Source: Pterobdella sp. o SKG-2022
Lineage: Eukaryota > Annelida > Clitellata > Hirudinida > Piscicolidae
DNA length: 64,000 bases
Assembly (NCBI GenBank): GCA_964035795.1
Contig: OZ038327.1
Span: forward strand, 6,505,007 to 6,569,006
Direction of reading: 5' to 3'
Shown piece by piece: positions 11,600-40,400 of the stretch. Every line of letters begins with the position of its first letter. Position 1 is the first letter of the stretch. The notes beneath the pieces are model-generated. The model was not told the origin of the DNA, did not search any database, and saw nothing but the letters and a program-made list of their open reading frames with translations. Both the position numbers and the translations under genes were made by a program.

Positions 11600-12560
11600 A
11601 TATACGCATTCAAATGGCCTCGTCAGAAAGGATATCCACGTTTGATGTTCGGGTAGGTGTCCATCAAGTTTCTGTTCTTAGTCCATTACTTTTTGTTATT
11701 GTGCACAGGTTGCTCTTGGGAGATTTTGTATGCTGACGACTTAATGGGAAGTGCTCAGTCCATGGATGAACTATTAGCGAAGTTGAAATCATCGAGCTCG
11801 CAGATGGAGAAAAAGGGGTTGAGGGTGAATATGAGTAAAACAAAGCTAATAGTTTCTGTTTCGAACCTTGATATGTTGAGAAAATCTGGGAAGTATCCTT
11901 GTGGTGTATGCCAAGCAGGTGTGGGTAGAAATGCTATTCAGTGTGGAAGCTGCAGGCAATGGGTACACAAGAAATGCAGCGGCTTAAAAGGCCCTCTAAC
12001 TTCGGATCTTAACTTCCGATGTGTCCGGCCTGTTGACGGTTGATTAGTAAAGAAAATGATGATTGGTGATGAAAAACTGGAAGTTGTTTCAGAGTTCTGC
12101 TATCTTGGGGATGTGTTATCTGCAGGTGGTGGATGTGAGCTTGCTTCAATAGCACGTTGTAAGGGTGCCTGGGCTAAACTTCTTCCACTCCATGCTAATC
12201 TTCATTTATCATTATTGACTATAGGCCGTGTCTATTCAACCTGTGTCAGAAGAGCTATGTTAAATACTGCTGAAACATGGCCCGTAACAGTTTCCACATT
12301 GAACCGCCTTAGACGAAATAACTTGGCCATGATTGGCATGTGTGGATGTGCAACATCAAAACGAATGATAACGTTTGCTTTCACTCACTTCTTTCAAAAA
12401 TTGGCATTCGGGATGTTGTAGTATTTCGTACGAGCAGAATGAGTTGGTTTGGACATGTAGAGCATAGCGTGGGTTGGATCTCCCAGTTGCGAAAGTTGGA
12501 GTTAGATTCTTGCAAGAAGCTTGGTAGGCCTAAAAAGACTTGGAATGTCGAGTTGTTGGT
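11600..12560 (+). mobile_element. RTE-like LINE fragment with PHD finger
   Basis: 5'-truncated copy beginning at the GVHQ-S-LSP block (11665). It has a LYADDL box near 11722-11740, a PHD finger at about 11900-12015 (CGVC, CGSC, WVHKKC, last CxxC degraded to CVRP), a FCYLGDVLSAGGG block and a GHV block near 12450. It ends near LGRPKKTWN (12520-12545), where it meets the antisense LINE. Same family architecture as 3396-5640 but clearly diverged. Confidence 0.78.
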
Positions 12561-12659
12561 TTTCTTGTCTCTCGTCGTTGTCATTTTCCTCGATAATGTG
12601 AGGTCGTGGGTAAGGTGTGGGCTGTTAGTGGGGACTTTCTTATCCAACCCAAGGCAGTG

Positions 12660-14830
12660 GAGCCCGCTTCTTTAAGACAACATACAGGACCAACTATCAG
12701 CCACGGTGGGAGAGTGCAAGGTTTTTTTGCGATTTTGTTTTTCCAAACACATCCAGGGTTCTGTCGCTTTCGATCGCCAGCTAGGTTTCTTGGTCCTTTG
12801 GGAGTCGGCTAAGGCTGCAGTTTCGAAGCGGGAGTTGGTGTCTGCCTGTCTAAGAAACTTCTCTATAGCGATTGATGAAACTTGTTTGAACCGGGTGTTG
12901 ATGGAAGGAAGGTTGGCTTCCGCCGGAATCGCCTCTGTTGGGGTGGACATCAGCTGACCCGTGACCTCCTTTCCAGCGTACCTCTGGCCTCTTTCTAGGG
13001 TTTCGATACTTGATTGGGATAGCCAGGCCGCCCCTGCGTATTTGATGAGAGAGCGGCTGATCGCAATGTAGGTCGTTCTGATGGTGTCCCTGTCGTACCC
13101 CCAGTCTAATGCTGCTAGTCTTCTTAGAGCTCTCGCCTGGCGCTTCACCTTGTTGCTAACTATCTGGGCTTGGGGTCCAAAGGTAAGCTGTCGGTCGTAC
13201 GTCGTCCCCAGGAATTTGGGGTTTGCGTTGTATTGGAAAAGACCGCCTTCGAGGGTGAGTAAGGGAAACCAGCGGGCTTCTGTCGTGCATGTAGAGAAAA
13301 AGCTTCATTCAAATTTGGGAGTTGACAGCGTCATTTTTCATTTGTGGCTCCATTCGGCTATTTCGTCCAGGGTGTGTTGTAGATGTCTCTCCGCGGCGTG
13401 AAGGTTCGTATCTTGAACCCATACGGCGAAGTCGTCCGCGAAGAGGCTGAGTTGAACGTTCCCGGGCCTTCTCGGTAAGTCGTCGATGTAAAATAGGAAC
13501 AGGAGTGGTGATAGGCTTGTAGCGTAGTCTGTTGGTGACCAGCCTTTCCATGACTTTTCCTATTACTGAAGTCAGAGAGATGAGGCGATAGTTTTCGAAG
13601 TGGTTTGTGCCCTTGCCTGCCTTCGGCACCGGTCTGATGTTGGCTACTCGCCATTCTTAGAAAATTTTGAGTGTCGACCAGGAGATTTGTAGAGCCGGCG
13701 CAATGCTGCTAAGGCTTCTGGTCTGAGGTGGTGGAGGAAACGTGAGTGGATACGATCCGGTCCCGTAGCCTTCAGTGCGTTAGAAGCTTTGATCTCTGTC
13801 ACCAACTCGTCCAATGTGAAGTCTTCTCAGAATGCAGGCGTCGATTGGCTGGTTCGGAGTCGCTTGTTTAGCAGGTATTTCATGCCACGTTCGCCTTTCG
13901 CAAATTCGTTGGCTTTTTGCGTTGCGCTGACATGGTCGTGCCTCTTATCAGTAATGATGCGGGTCACATCTGCTGTTTATCACTTCGTAAGATTCTTGAA
14001 GACCCTCCACATCGTTTTTTGCCTTTCGATTCTTGTACTTGTTTCTGTCACAGGTCACGTTTTCTTTCTCGGATTCGGTATTTCAAGTTTTCATCTATAG
14101 CTTTATAGCTGTCAGAGTGGATACCCTCTCGTGTCTCGCAGCATTTCGAGCTCTTATTTCTTTAGTCTTCCACCGGTCGCCATTCATGCCTACGGCTCTC
14201 AGACAGACGCAGGTTTTCGCCACATTGATTGTGGTGGAAATTAAGCTGTAGAGATTTGCCACATCCTGCCGGCTCGACCATCTTCGAGAGCGTAGTTGTT
14301 TGTCCATCTCTTCGCTAAACTTTTGGATTTTTTCGCTCTTCCATCCCACGCGAGTCGTTTGGCGCTTTTTCAGCCTATCACATGTTCTAAGAGAAGAAAT
14401 TTGCTGAAGTCCAGATTTTTGTACAATAGTGACATCTGGCGTTGAGAAGTTGCTCGTTGCCGGTTCTTGTCTCGTGGGGCGACCGTCGTTTAGGAGGGTG
14501 CCGTTCGCATCAAGCAGCGTCTCCGCAAGCCACTCACCTCTCACGTCTCCACGTACTTCTTTGTCCCACGCTGGGTCATGAGCATTCAAGTCTGCGCATA
14601 CAATTTTTTGGAGGTCTAGGTATATCGTTTCCCGTCTTTGCAGGTAGTTGGAAGATTCAGAAGGTAGGTACCAATTTGGGATCTTCAATGTACTACCGGG
14701 AACAGGTATTTCTGTTGCTAGGCATTCTAGTGAAGAGTTAGCATTGTTGGCATCGGGAATCATTCTGTAGGAAGCGTCAGTAGACTTTCTCTTTTGGCTT
14801 CTCCTTGCATCGGTCTGTTCCTCCGTATGC
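12660..14830 (-). mobile_element. I-like non-LTR retrotransposon, inactive
   Basis: The minus strand gives an endonuclease segment (CADLNAHDPAWD near 14590-14560), a linker (to about 14095), RT blocks from 13650 to 13360 (YRLISLTSVIGKVMERL, catalytic FADD at 13442-13431) and a C-terminal segment at 13148-12672 (WGYDRDTIRTTYIAISRSL). Frames are broken in several places. The RNase H region seen in the related copy at 22560-26230 is absent here because the element is cut off where it meets the fragment on its left. Confidence 0.75.
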
Positions 14831-14879
14831 TGGTGTAGTCAGTCAGGGGCGGAGTTTTATCTTTAAGAAGTAGTTTCAA

Positions 14880-15290
14880 TTGGCGCCAACCGAAGGTGGT
14901 CTGTCGAAGTTATAATGGTGGCTCGAATTTTTATACTTAAAAACTACATAATTCAGTTAAAAATGTCAAAATATTATTTAAAATAATTTCGCAATTTTAT
15001 TTTAAACTTCGATAACTTAGTACAATAACATACAAGAACTACTTCTTTTGGGATGATTTCGGATTTTTTGCTTTACATAGAAAGAAGTAAATTGTGAACA
15101 TCAACAATTTCATTTTATGCAACAACAAAAATTACAAAGATGAACACTTCATGGTTCTTTGGAGGTAATAAAGGCTGGCATTACTTGGATGAAAATTCTA
15201 TAAAAGACGAAAAAAAAATATCATCATTTAATTAATATCAAAGAATGTAACAATGAAGAAAAAGATAAGCAATTTCTGGTTTCAATTGTG
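14880..15290. repeat. About 400-bp interspersed repeat, copy 1
   Basis: This stretch matches the reverse complement of 57540-57955 almost throughout, from the ggcgccaaccgaaggtggtc end to the tttctggtttcaattgtg end. No coding potential is visible. In the second copy it interrupts an RTE-like LINE, so it is an insertion unit of its own. Confidence 0.7.
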
Positions 15291-15720
15291 ATGATGTGGA
15301 AGTCCCATTAAAGAAAAAAGATGAAGACAATGAAGTTGTTTAAATTTTGTCTAAAATTAACATTTGATTGCTCAAAATATTTTATTTGAAGTTTCATCTA
15401 TATATATTTTTTTGTTTATTATCACAGATTTAATTATTTTTATACATTCATAAAATCAACTCAGTTTTCTAAATTTCATTTATCTAAGTATTATTATGAT
15501 CGCTTTTGTTTCAAACAACAGACTTTTCATATAATCTTAGTTAATTGTTTTGTTTATTTAGTTGTACTTGCATAATTTTTTAAAAATATCTAAGAAAACA
15601 TACATTATATTAAATTGCATTCAAAGTTCATAATACTCAGTGGTCTAGAAACTTCTGAAGTTGATGCCACTATAAGCATACTCGTCATTGATTTGATTTG
15701 ATTCAATTCTTGTATTCAGG

Positions 15721-15915
15721 CAATGTAATGTAATGCAATGTAATGCGGTATTTATAAAGCGCCTTTTCTTATCGATCAAAGCGCTTGCTACAAATTTAAT
15801 GTAGCAAAAACACACTGTGGAACAGGTGCTAATTGTCAGCCCACGCGGGATCGAACCCGGTAACTTTTAGATAATTAGTCTGATGCTCGACCATTGAGCT
15901 ATAGGGGCCGACACC
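15721..15915 (-). mobile_element. tRNA-derived SINE, copy 1
   Basis: On the minus strand: an A-box region (TAGCTCAATGGTCGAGCATC), a B box (GGTTCGATCCC), a body containing CACTGTGGAACAGGTGC in the + orientation, a small hairpin GCTACA...TGTAGC, and a tail AAGCGCTTTGATCGATAAG then AAAGGCGCTTTATAAAT. Confidence 0.85.
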
Positions 15916-15919
15916 CATT

Positions 15920-19168
<3,249 letters not shown>

Positions 19169-19439
19169 GTTTTTGTTGAGAATTGGCTCCAATTTTTCAA
19201 GAAATATCATTTACCTAGTTCATAATCGCTCATTTCAAAAAAACTTGTTCGGATTACCACAAATATACGGAAAATGAATTTTAAACAAACTAAAATACAT
19301 AAAAAAAAATGAACTTTAGTAGAAAACATTCGAAACAGAAAAAACAATAGAAGTTATTTTCGATTTTAATAAGTCCCGTTTATTTGTAAATTTTTGATAT
19401 GAGCAATGCAATACAGTTAAAAGGTGGTTACTTTATATG

Positions 19440-19640
19440 GCTGCAGTAAATAATTTGATGAAAGCCATCAACAAAGAGCCTAGAAAAAAGGATTTCAAGA
19501 AACTTCGTCTAGCTGATCACTGGCAAGTCAAAAGAAGAACACCACACCAGATCTTTAGATAGAGTGCACTTTTTGCAGTTTAGTGCACCCGCCTTATGGT
19601 GGATAAATGCACAAGAAGTGCGCGTTTGAATTCATTCATT
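19440..19640 (+). mobile_element. 3' tail of an RTE-like LINE
   Basis: Short sense-strand remnant with coding-like text followed by the tail block TGCACCCGCCTTATGGTGG and ATAAATGCACAAGAAG (19577-19615). The same tail block recurs at 26404-26440 and 35067-35109. Confidence 0.5.
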
Positions 19641-20432
19641 TTAGAAGCTTTCCGTCAGATTGACATGGCTCGACTGACTCTTCATTTTCATTGGCTGCGG
19701 TCTAATCTGTGCCTCAGATACTTTCATCTTCGATCTTCATTCCTAGTCTTTCGAGATTTTTATTAATGAGGGATTATCAGGTCTTCTCCTGGTGCATCTC
19801 TAGTTTTTCGAAAACTCTGGCTGTTTCTGCTAGGCTTTTCCTAACCGGCGTGTCAGGTTTATGTCTAAGCATATCACCCACAAAGTTTAGACTTCTTCAT
19901 TTTATTTTGGTGCTCTAATTCTCGTATAGGAGTGTTTAGATCTTTATTTGTGTTACTACTGAATTATGAAAGAGTTGAATTTTTCGAAAATTTTGGTTTT
20001 TTGAAAAAATATATATGTATCTAAAATAATCCTCATTTTACGATAAAAATCAAGAAAGTTGAAAAAAAAAATTACATAAGATGTTTCTAAGAATTTTAAT
20101 CTTCATTTGATATTTTTTCTGGCCATTTGATGTTTGCCACAACTCTTAAAAGTCTTTCGGGTTTTCTTTACCATTTTGTTCAGCCTCTCTGTCATAGTCC
20201 ATTTTTCACTGTTGTAAAGGTATGTGGACGATATGTAGGCTTCGAAGACTTTTTTTGGTTTGGAGGCTGATTTTAATATTTTCATGTTTTTGAGAACGCA
20301 TTGAAGACTAGAATTTTTTTATTTTTGATGTCTGGTTCTGTATCACATTGTCTTGGTACTTGCACTTTTTCCATGCGGGATCGTGATTTCTGGTTATGCA
20401 GTATCGTACGGTTTTTGATTTTTTTATTAAAA

Positions 20433-20614
20433 TAATTTAATAAATAATTTATTTATCTAGCGCCAAGGCAAGCAACTGAGGCGCACTGCTACAAATTTAA
20501 TGTAGCGAAAACACACTGTAGAACAGTATGATGATTGTAATTTTTGGCCCACGCGGGATCGAACCCGGTATCTTCAGACAATTAGTCTAATGCTCAACCA
20601 CTGAGCTATATGTG
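20433..20614 (-). mobile_element. tRNA-derived SINE, copy 2
   Basis: Same architecture as copy 1, with the B box GGTTCGATCCC on the minus strand, the GCTACA...TGTAGC hairpin, and a tail shortened to GCGCC/AAATTATT. It overlaps the end of an open frame of the surrounding LINE. Confidence 0.8.
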
Positions 20615-21072
20615 AAGTTGTTTTGGGAAAATTTGATTGAAATTGTTTTGAGAATTTCGTCAAGATCTTCAATGGACATTCCTCTCCAGAAATGACTTTG
20701 ACATTCTTTACTTTTAGAAGTTTTTCGACAAAGAATGAAGTCAATCTGGGACTTAGAGCCACTGGAGTTATAGGTCACAAGATGGGACTCCTTTTTTGTG
20801 AAACAAGCGTTGGCGACAAAAAGATTGTTGGCTCTTGCGAATTCTAAAATCCGCTCACCTTCAGAGCTACGGGTGCCATAATCAAAACCTCCATGCACGT
20901 CTTCAAAACGATCAGCTTTCTCACCCACATGCCCATTCCAGTCACCCAATGGGATGAAGATCTCAGAAGATGGGACTTGAGGTACATTTCTGTAACTCAT
21001 CATAAAATATTGTTTTTTCCTCATTTGGACGACCAGCTTTTGGGATATAGACTGAAAAAAAGGTGTCCTCAT
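20615..21072 (-). mobile_element. RTE-like endonuclease fragment
   Basis: A minus-strand frame with GDWNGHVGEKADRFEDVHGG, SSEGERILEFARANNLFVAN and SQIDFILCR. This is the C-terminal half of an apurinic-type LINE endonuclease with the GDWN, SEGERILEFA and D-F-L landmarks. It lies between two parts of another antisense LINE. It contains the 48-bp duplication at 21019-21112 at its upstream edge. Confidence 0.72.
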
Positions 21073-21112
21073 TTGGACGACCAGCTTTTGGGATATAGAC
21101 TGAAAAAAAGGT
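21019..21112. repeat. 48-bp tandem duplication
   Basis: Two copies of a unit beginning cctcatttggacgaccagct and ending gaaaaaaaggtg, essentially identical, so a recent duplication. Confidence 0.9.
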
Positions 21113-22385
21113 GAACGCAGACTCCCAAAAACAAGAAATAATACAAGAATCCTGTCTGAGATTCGTTAAACTTCAAAAACATTATGTGTTCATTTTTTCT
21201 GCCAGAAGAAATCCAGCACCACCAAGACTTGATTTACTGCCACACCAATAAAACTTATAGGCTGAATTCTTACCTTTCAAAATGCGGGATTGATTTGACT
21301 TGGTGCCACCAGCCCATCGTTGTTGCTGATTCTATTGGGATAGTAGATGCTGGCGTATCAGGTCTTCTTAGGATATGTCCCAACATCCTCCATCTTGCAC
21401 CAGCAATTTAGACTGAAAGGGGTATGCTATTCGTTCTTTTGTATAGTTTCTCCTCTCAATATCTTTTTTGTTATCAAAGAAAGAGCCTAGTTTTTTGCTC
21501 GTTTTCCAGGCCTCATCCGAGTTTGATATTTTGATGAGTTCCGTCTTGTCAGTATTGACTTTGAGGTTCCAATTCGAGAACTCATCTTTCAGTTTGCTTT
21601 CTAGGTGAAGTAGTTGCTGTTTATCTCTACCAATGAAATCTAGATCGTCAGCATATCCTACCATTTTTGCTGGTGTCAATAGTTGTAGATTTGTGTAGCT
21701 GTGATCTAGCTTTATATGGTTTGTTACTTTAGACTTGAAAGTGCGCAGTGCTGCTTCTAAGTAAATTGTGAAAAGAATGGGTGAAAGTCCATCTACTTGA
21801 GGGATCCTTATGTTAGTTTCGAAAGGGGTTTGTGTGCTTTTGCCATTCCATCTTACCTTCAAACAAGTGTTTGTTAATAGCTTTCTGATTATCATTATTT
21901 CATCATTGTTCAGAATTTTTTCGAGAACATTTATTAGAAGGGGTCTGTCTACAGTATCAAAGGCTTGGCTCAGGTTGATAACAAGGGTATAGTACACTTT
22001 ATTTCTGTACATCAAAGCTTTAGTTATATCTCATTTATGAGACAAGACTATGTCTGTCGTGCTTCTTCCATTTCTGAATCCACTTTGATAAGAACCGATG
22101 TATTCTTCCGTTTTGTTGTGTATACGATTTAGGAACATAAGAATTGTAGATCGAAGAATACCAGGAAAGGTCAAATTTGTGAATTAAGTTGTTTTGAAAC
22201 AAGCATTATGGTGATATTAGGAACCAATATGAGTGATCATAATATAGCTTCACACTGGTTATGCATGCATCATTAGATAGTCAACAGAATGCGTTGTTTT
22301 AGATTTTTTGCATCATGAAAGCTTACATTTCACAAAATTCATTTTTCATTCTTGAATCAAAATGATATATGTATTTTTCATTCAG

Positions 22386-37060
<14,675 letters not shown>

Positions 37061-37250
37061 GTGCAACAAACATTCAGGCCAAAAGATTAAATTTCAAATG
37101 TTATTTTTTATTTCACTTAACACCAATGATTATTGAACAAAGAGGTATAATTCTGAACCTGATCACATTAAAACACTTCAATATTTGTCATTATGCATTC
37201 TTTATTTCAAGACTACTTTTTACTTCTTGAACTTTGAATTTGCTTCAACG

Positions 37251-37256
37251 AATAAA
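37251..37256 (+). terminator. Poly(A) signal of the tetraspanin gene
   Basis: AATAAA about 190 bp after the stop codon. Confidence 0.6.
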
Positions 37257-37264
37257 GTAAGAAT

Positions 37265-38630
37265 TTTCGCTTGATGAAGCTACTAGTGTGCCCCATCTCT
37301 AAAAACTTGTGATTCCGGGTCTTCTAAAATGTCTTCAAAATAGAAAATATTCGAACTGTGAAGAGATTTCATACCAGGTAAATAAAAATATAGAAGTAAC
37401 TAAGCCAAAACCAAAATAAGAAAAATTTTACCTTTTCAAATAAATCTTGATATCATTCGGTAATAATTTTTTCAAAATTTTTAGCGCCAATTTAGGAGAT
37501 TTTATCATGAAACATTTGATGGCATAGTTGAACTTTCTCACTGAATTTATTTATAACTTCTTAAATTGAAGTGAAATTATTTTGAGAAAAAATCACTTGT
37601 TTGGTGATAAGGGCTCACCTACTTTTGAGTTCTGTTTTCTCTTTTACGGCCCTTATAATTGTTCAGTTTTAAAAGCCAAAAAAAAAGAGTTGAGGTTTAC
37701 TTTTGTTTCAAACAAAAAACTATAATGTCCAAAAAGTTGGACCCCACTGTGAAACATCAGTCCAACGTCAAGAGACTTGCGTAGAAATGCCTTTGAAAAA
37801 TTTTTGTCTCGATGATGCAGTGTACAAAATGAAATTCGTTTTCTTTTAATTTTATATGGCACAAACTTATACTCTTTGCAAGGGTATATTTTATATAGAA
37901 TTTGAAGTATTAAGGAAGTAAAAATAGGTCCATGATGAGATGAAAACATAAAAATCCATATGTAATTAGATGAGTCGATAAAATAGACACAACCACCAGC
38001 ACTGCTGTTCGTGTTAAAAAATGCAGGTAGGTCACTTATTCAGTGCTTGTGCTGTAGTATCAAAGCGCCGAACATTCAGTCAGCTAATATTTCTGTCGAT
38101 AGCTCGATTCTGACTCATGCTCAAACCCCCAACAACTTGAAACTTGAACAAAGAATTTGACAAAACAAGCAAATGAACTTATAGTTTATTATATTAAAAA
38201 CTTAAAATCAAAAGAATGAAAAATATTTTTCCTCCATACATCCAAGCAGTATTTGATAAGCTTCGTGAGTCAGGGTGTTTTTAATACATGCATTAGAAGT
38301 GAACATTCTATTTTGTAGCACCTGTTTTCAGTTTTTGAAAATAACACTTTTTGGTTAGCAAAAACCTTCAACCAAACAAACAACTTTCAATGTAATATTA
38401 GTAGCTAGCGTGTTCAATCTCAGTTTTTTCCTTTATTTTGTCGTTTTAGGTGCTCATTGTGACTTTAGTGAAAAATTCATTAAAATTTATTCTTTGCAAA
38501 GTTTCTACATAAGAAATGTGAAAAAATAGAAGAGTGAAACAAGGAGTAAAAGCAGTTCTGTGGGATTTAAAACAAACAAACAAACAAAAAATAACGAATT
38601 TTTTTATTGTGGCCTGAAACTGATTAAGTC
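37265..38630. other. Intergenic AT-rich DNA
   Basis: A 98-codon minus-strand frame (37949-37653) contains FSKAFLRKSLDVGLMFHSGV but matches nothing I recognise. Nothing else was identified. Confidence 0.35.
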
Positions 38631-39480
38631 TTCAAGACCACTTTAGCATATACAGCAAACCTCGCTTATGTCAAATTCGTATAAGTCGGAAATTCGTTTA
38701 TCTCGGACTAAATTTATGGAACGTTTAAATTCGGAAAATAATTTTTAAAACCTTAAAAATATTTCGAAAAATTTCCGTTAGTTTTCTTCATGATCTTGAA
38801 ATTTTTTGCATATTTTACTTTCTTTTTTTCATTTCCACAGTTCTTTCTCTCTGGAACCATTGTCAGATTCTTCAAAGTATAGTGGTTCTTTTGAAGTGCC
38901 TGGTCGATTGTGCTGAGAAAAACTTTACTCATATGTTCATTTTGAAACCATTCTTTAAGTTCCTTCAAAGTTTTCGTGCAGTCTGTATCAACGTGCTGCT
39001 AAAGTGACTTTTTCACTTTCTGGAGGAACTTTGGATTTTTTTGTCACCTCCCATTTGAGTCTTCATATTTTTACCAAAACTTTTTATAATGGTATTAACA
39101 GCAAGGAACTAATTTTTTTTTATAGAATTGCCATCAAGTGATTTCAAAATTATTCTCTTTCTATTATCATCAAAAACTTTGTGGTTCAATTCAGCCAATG
39201 GACGCTGGCATCATAAAGAATCTTAAATTTCACTATCACGTCAAGAAACTGCGGATAATGACACACCCTTCTCTTGGGATATATTAGATGCCGTCATTGC
39301 CTTGAAGACAGCCTGGATGAAAACAACAGCACAAACTCATTATTTCTATAACATCCTCAATCTTATTATGTAATGATTTGATGTTAAGAAAACTAAAGAA
39401 ATAGGAGAATCTTTCTTTACTATTTAATGACGGTAAGCAGAAGGCCGTAAAGAACAAATAGACCGAAGATGTTTTCGTCG
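38630..39480 (-). mobile_element. Possible pogo/Tigger-like DNA transposon remnant
   Basis: At 38650 the text cagcaaacctcgcttatgtc followed by gtataagtcgg and cgtttatctcgg resembles the terminal repeats of Tigger/pogo elements (CGCTTAT... TAAGTCGG). The minus strand downstream holds lysine-rich broken frames and a helix-turn-helix-like ISQEKGVSLSAVS block near 39270. No opposite terminus was found, so the call is tentative. Confidence 0.35.
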
Positions 39481-39606
39481 TCTTTCTTGAACTTTTCGGC
39501 CAGCTCTGTTTCCGCGGTAGTGTCTCCTTTTTTGATTTCTAGCTATTTCTAGGCTTTCTATATGTCGTTTTATTTTGTGACTTAAAACCACTTCATGCTT
39601 ATTTAT

Positions 39607-39849
39607 TTGAAAGATTTTAATTTTCTGGATTTTCTCGTCTTCGCGGACGTTGACCTATTTTTATCTAAACATTTCTTCTATATAAATAATTTTCAAATAT
39701 CTTAACTATTTCTTATCATTTCAATATTGATAATTTAAATTAAGAACTAGTTAAGATATTTGAAAATTATTTATATAGAAGAAATGTTTAGATAAAAATA
39801 GGTCAACGTCCGCGAAGACGAGAAAATCCAGAAAATTAAAATCTTTCAA
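39607..39849. repeat. Foldback element with 100-bp identical arms
   Basis: Left arm 39607-39706 and right arm 39750-39849 are exact reverse complements over 100 bp by eye; similarity continues a few bases inward past one mismatch. The central loop is about 43 bp and AT-rich. Arms carry cgtcttcgcggacgttgacc. Non-coding. Confidence 0.92.
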
Positions 39850-39869
39850 ATTCCAACTGCACTCAAATA

Positions 39870-40005
39870 TTAAGTTTTTTTAAAGTACTCCAAATATCTA
39901 ATTTTTTCTTGAAAAATGAATCTTTTATGCAAGTTTTGATCAAATTTTTTACGGATAAAGCAGAAGGTAACAGTAGTCACCGGCGTCTACCAATATTTCT
40001 GCTAA
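39870..40005. repeat. Interspersed repeat shared with the window's right edge
   Basis: aaagtactccaaatatctaa, gttttgatcaaattttttac and caccggcgtctac match in order the reverse complement of 63873-64000. It lies 20 bp from the foldback element and about 290 bp upstream of the GCSH start codon. Confidence 0.75.
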
Positions 40006-40294
40006 GTGTAATTATTATCTATAAGCAACTAAAGCTTGAGAAACTTATATCATTTCAATTTATAGCTGAAATTAAGGAATATTTTTATAAAAACAAAATA
40101 TTTTTGTGTTTAATATTTTAAGTATAATTATGAGCTCGATAGCTAGACTCGTTACAAAGTACGTGACAACCTAATCTAACTTTTGAACGTAATTTCAAGA
40201 TTAAATTTTTGAAAAATTCACTGAAAAAGCATTTTCAAATTTTTCATAATTTGAAGTATATTTTATTTTTTTATTTGTTAGTTTAAAAGTTCAA

Positions 40295-40400
40295 ATGTCA
40301 CTTTTGAATATTCTCCGACCTTTGAATCTTGCGAGACAATTGCCAAACTACAAAATTCTCTCGTCTAGAACCTTTCGATCGTCGGCAATACTGTTTTCTG
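40295..40400 (+). CDS. GCSH: GCSH exon 1 (targeting peptide)
   Basis: Codes [20 protein letters not shown] and [15 protein letters not shown], amphipathic and Arg-rich. Donor ctg|gtaatt, phase 1. Confidence 0.88.

Larger units (their letters stand above)
19650..22180 (-). mobile_element. Antisense non-LTR retrotransposon with nested insertions
   Basis: The minus-strand frame at 22015-21368 is a long RT fragment (NLSQAFDTVDRPLL, IPQVDGLSPILFTIYLEAAL, YADD at 21655-21644, WNLKVNTDKTEL). The C-terminal part (SSTYLYNSEKWTMTERL) is at about 20285-20105 and continues to 19650. Between them lies a foreign endonuclease fragment (21072-20574) and a SINE (20433-20614). The clade is uncertain. Confidence 0.72.
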
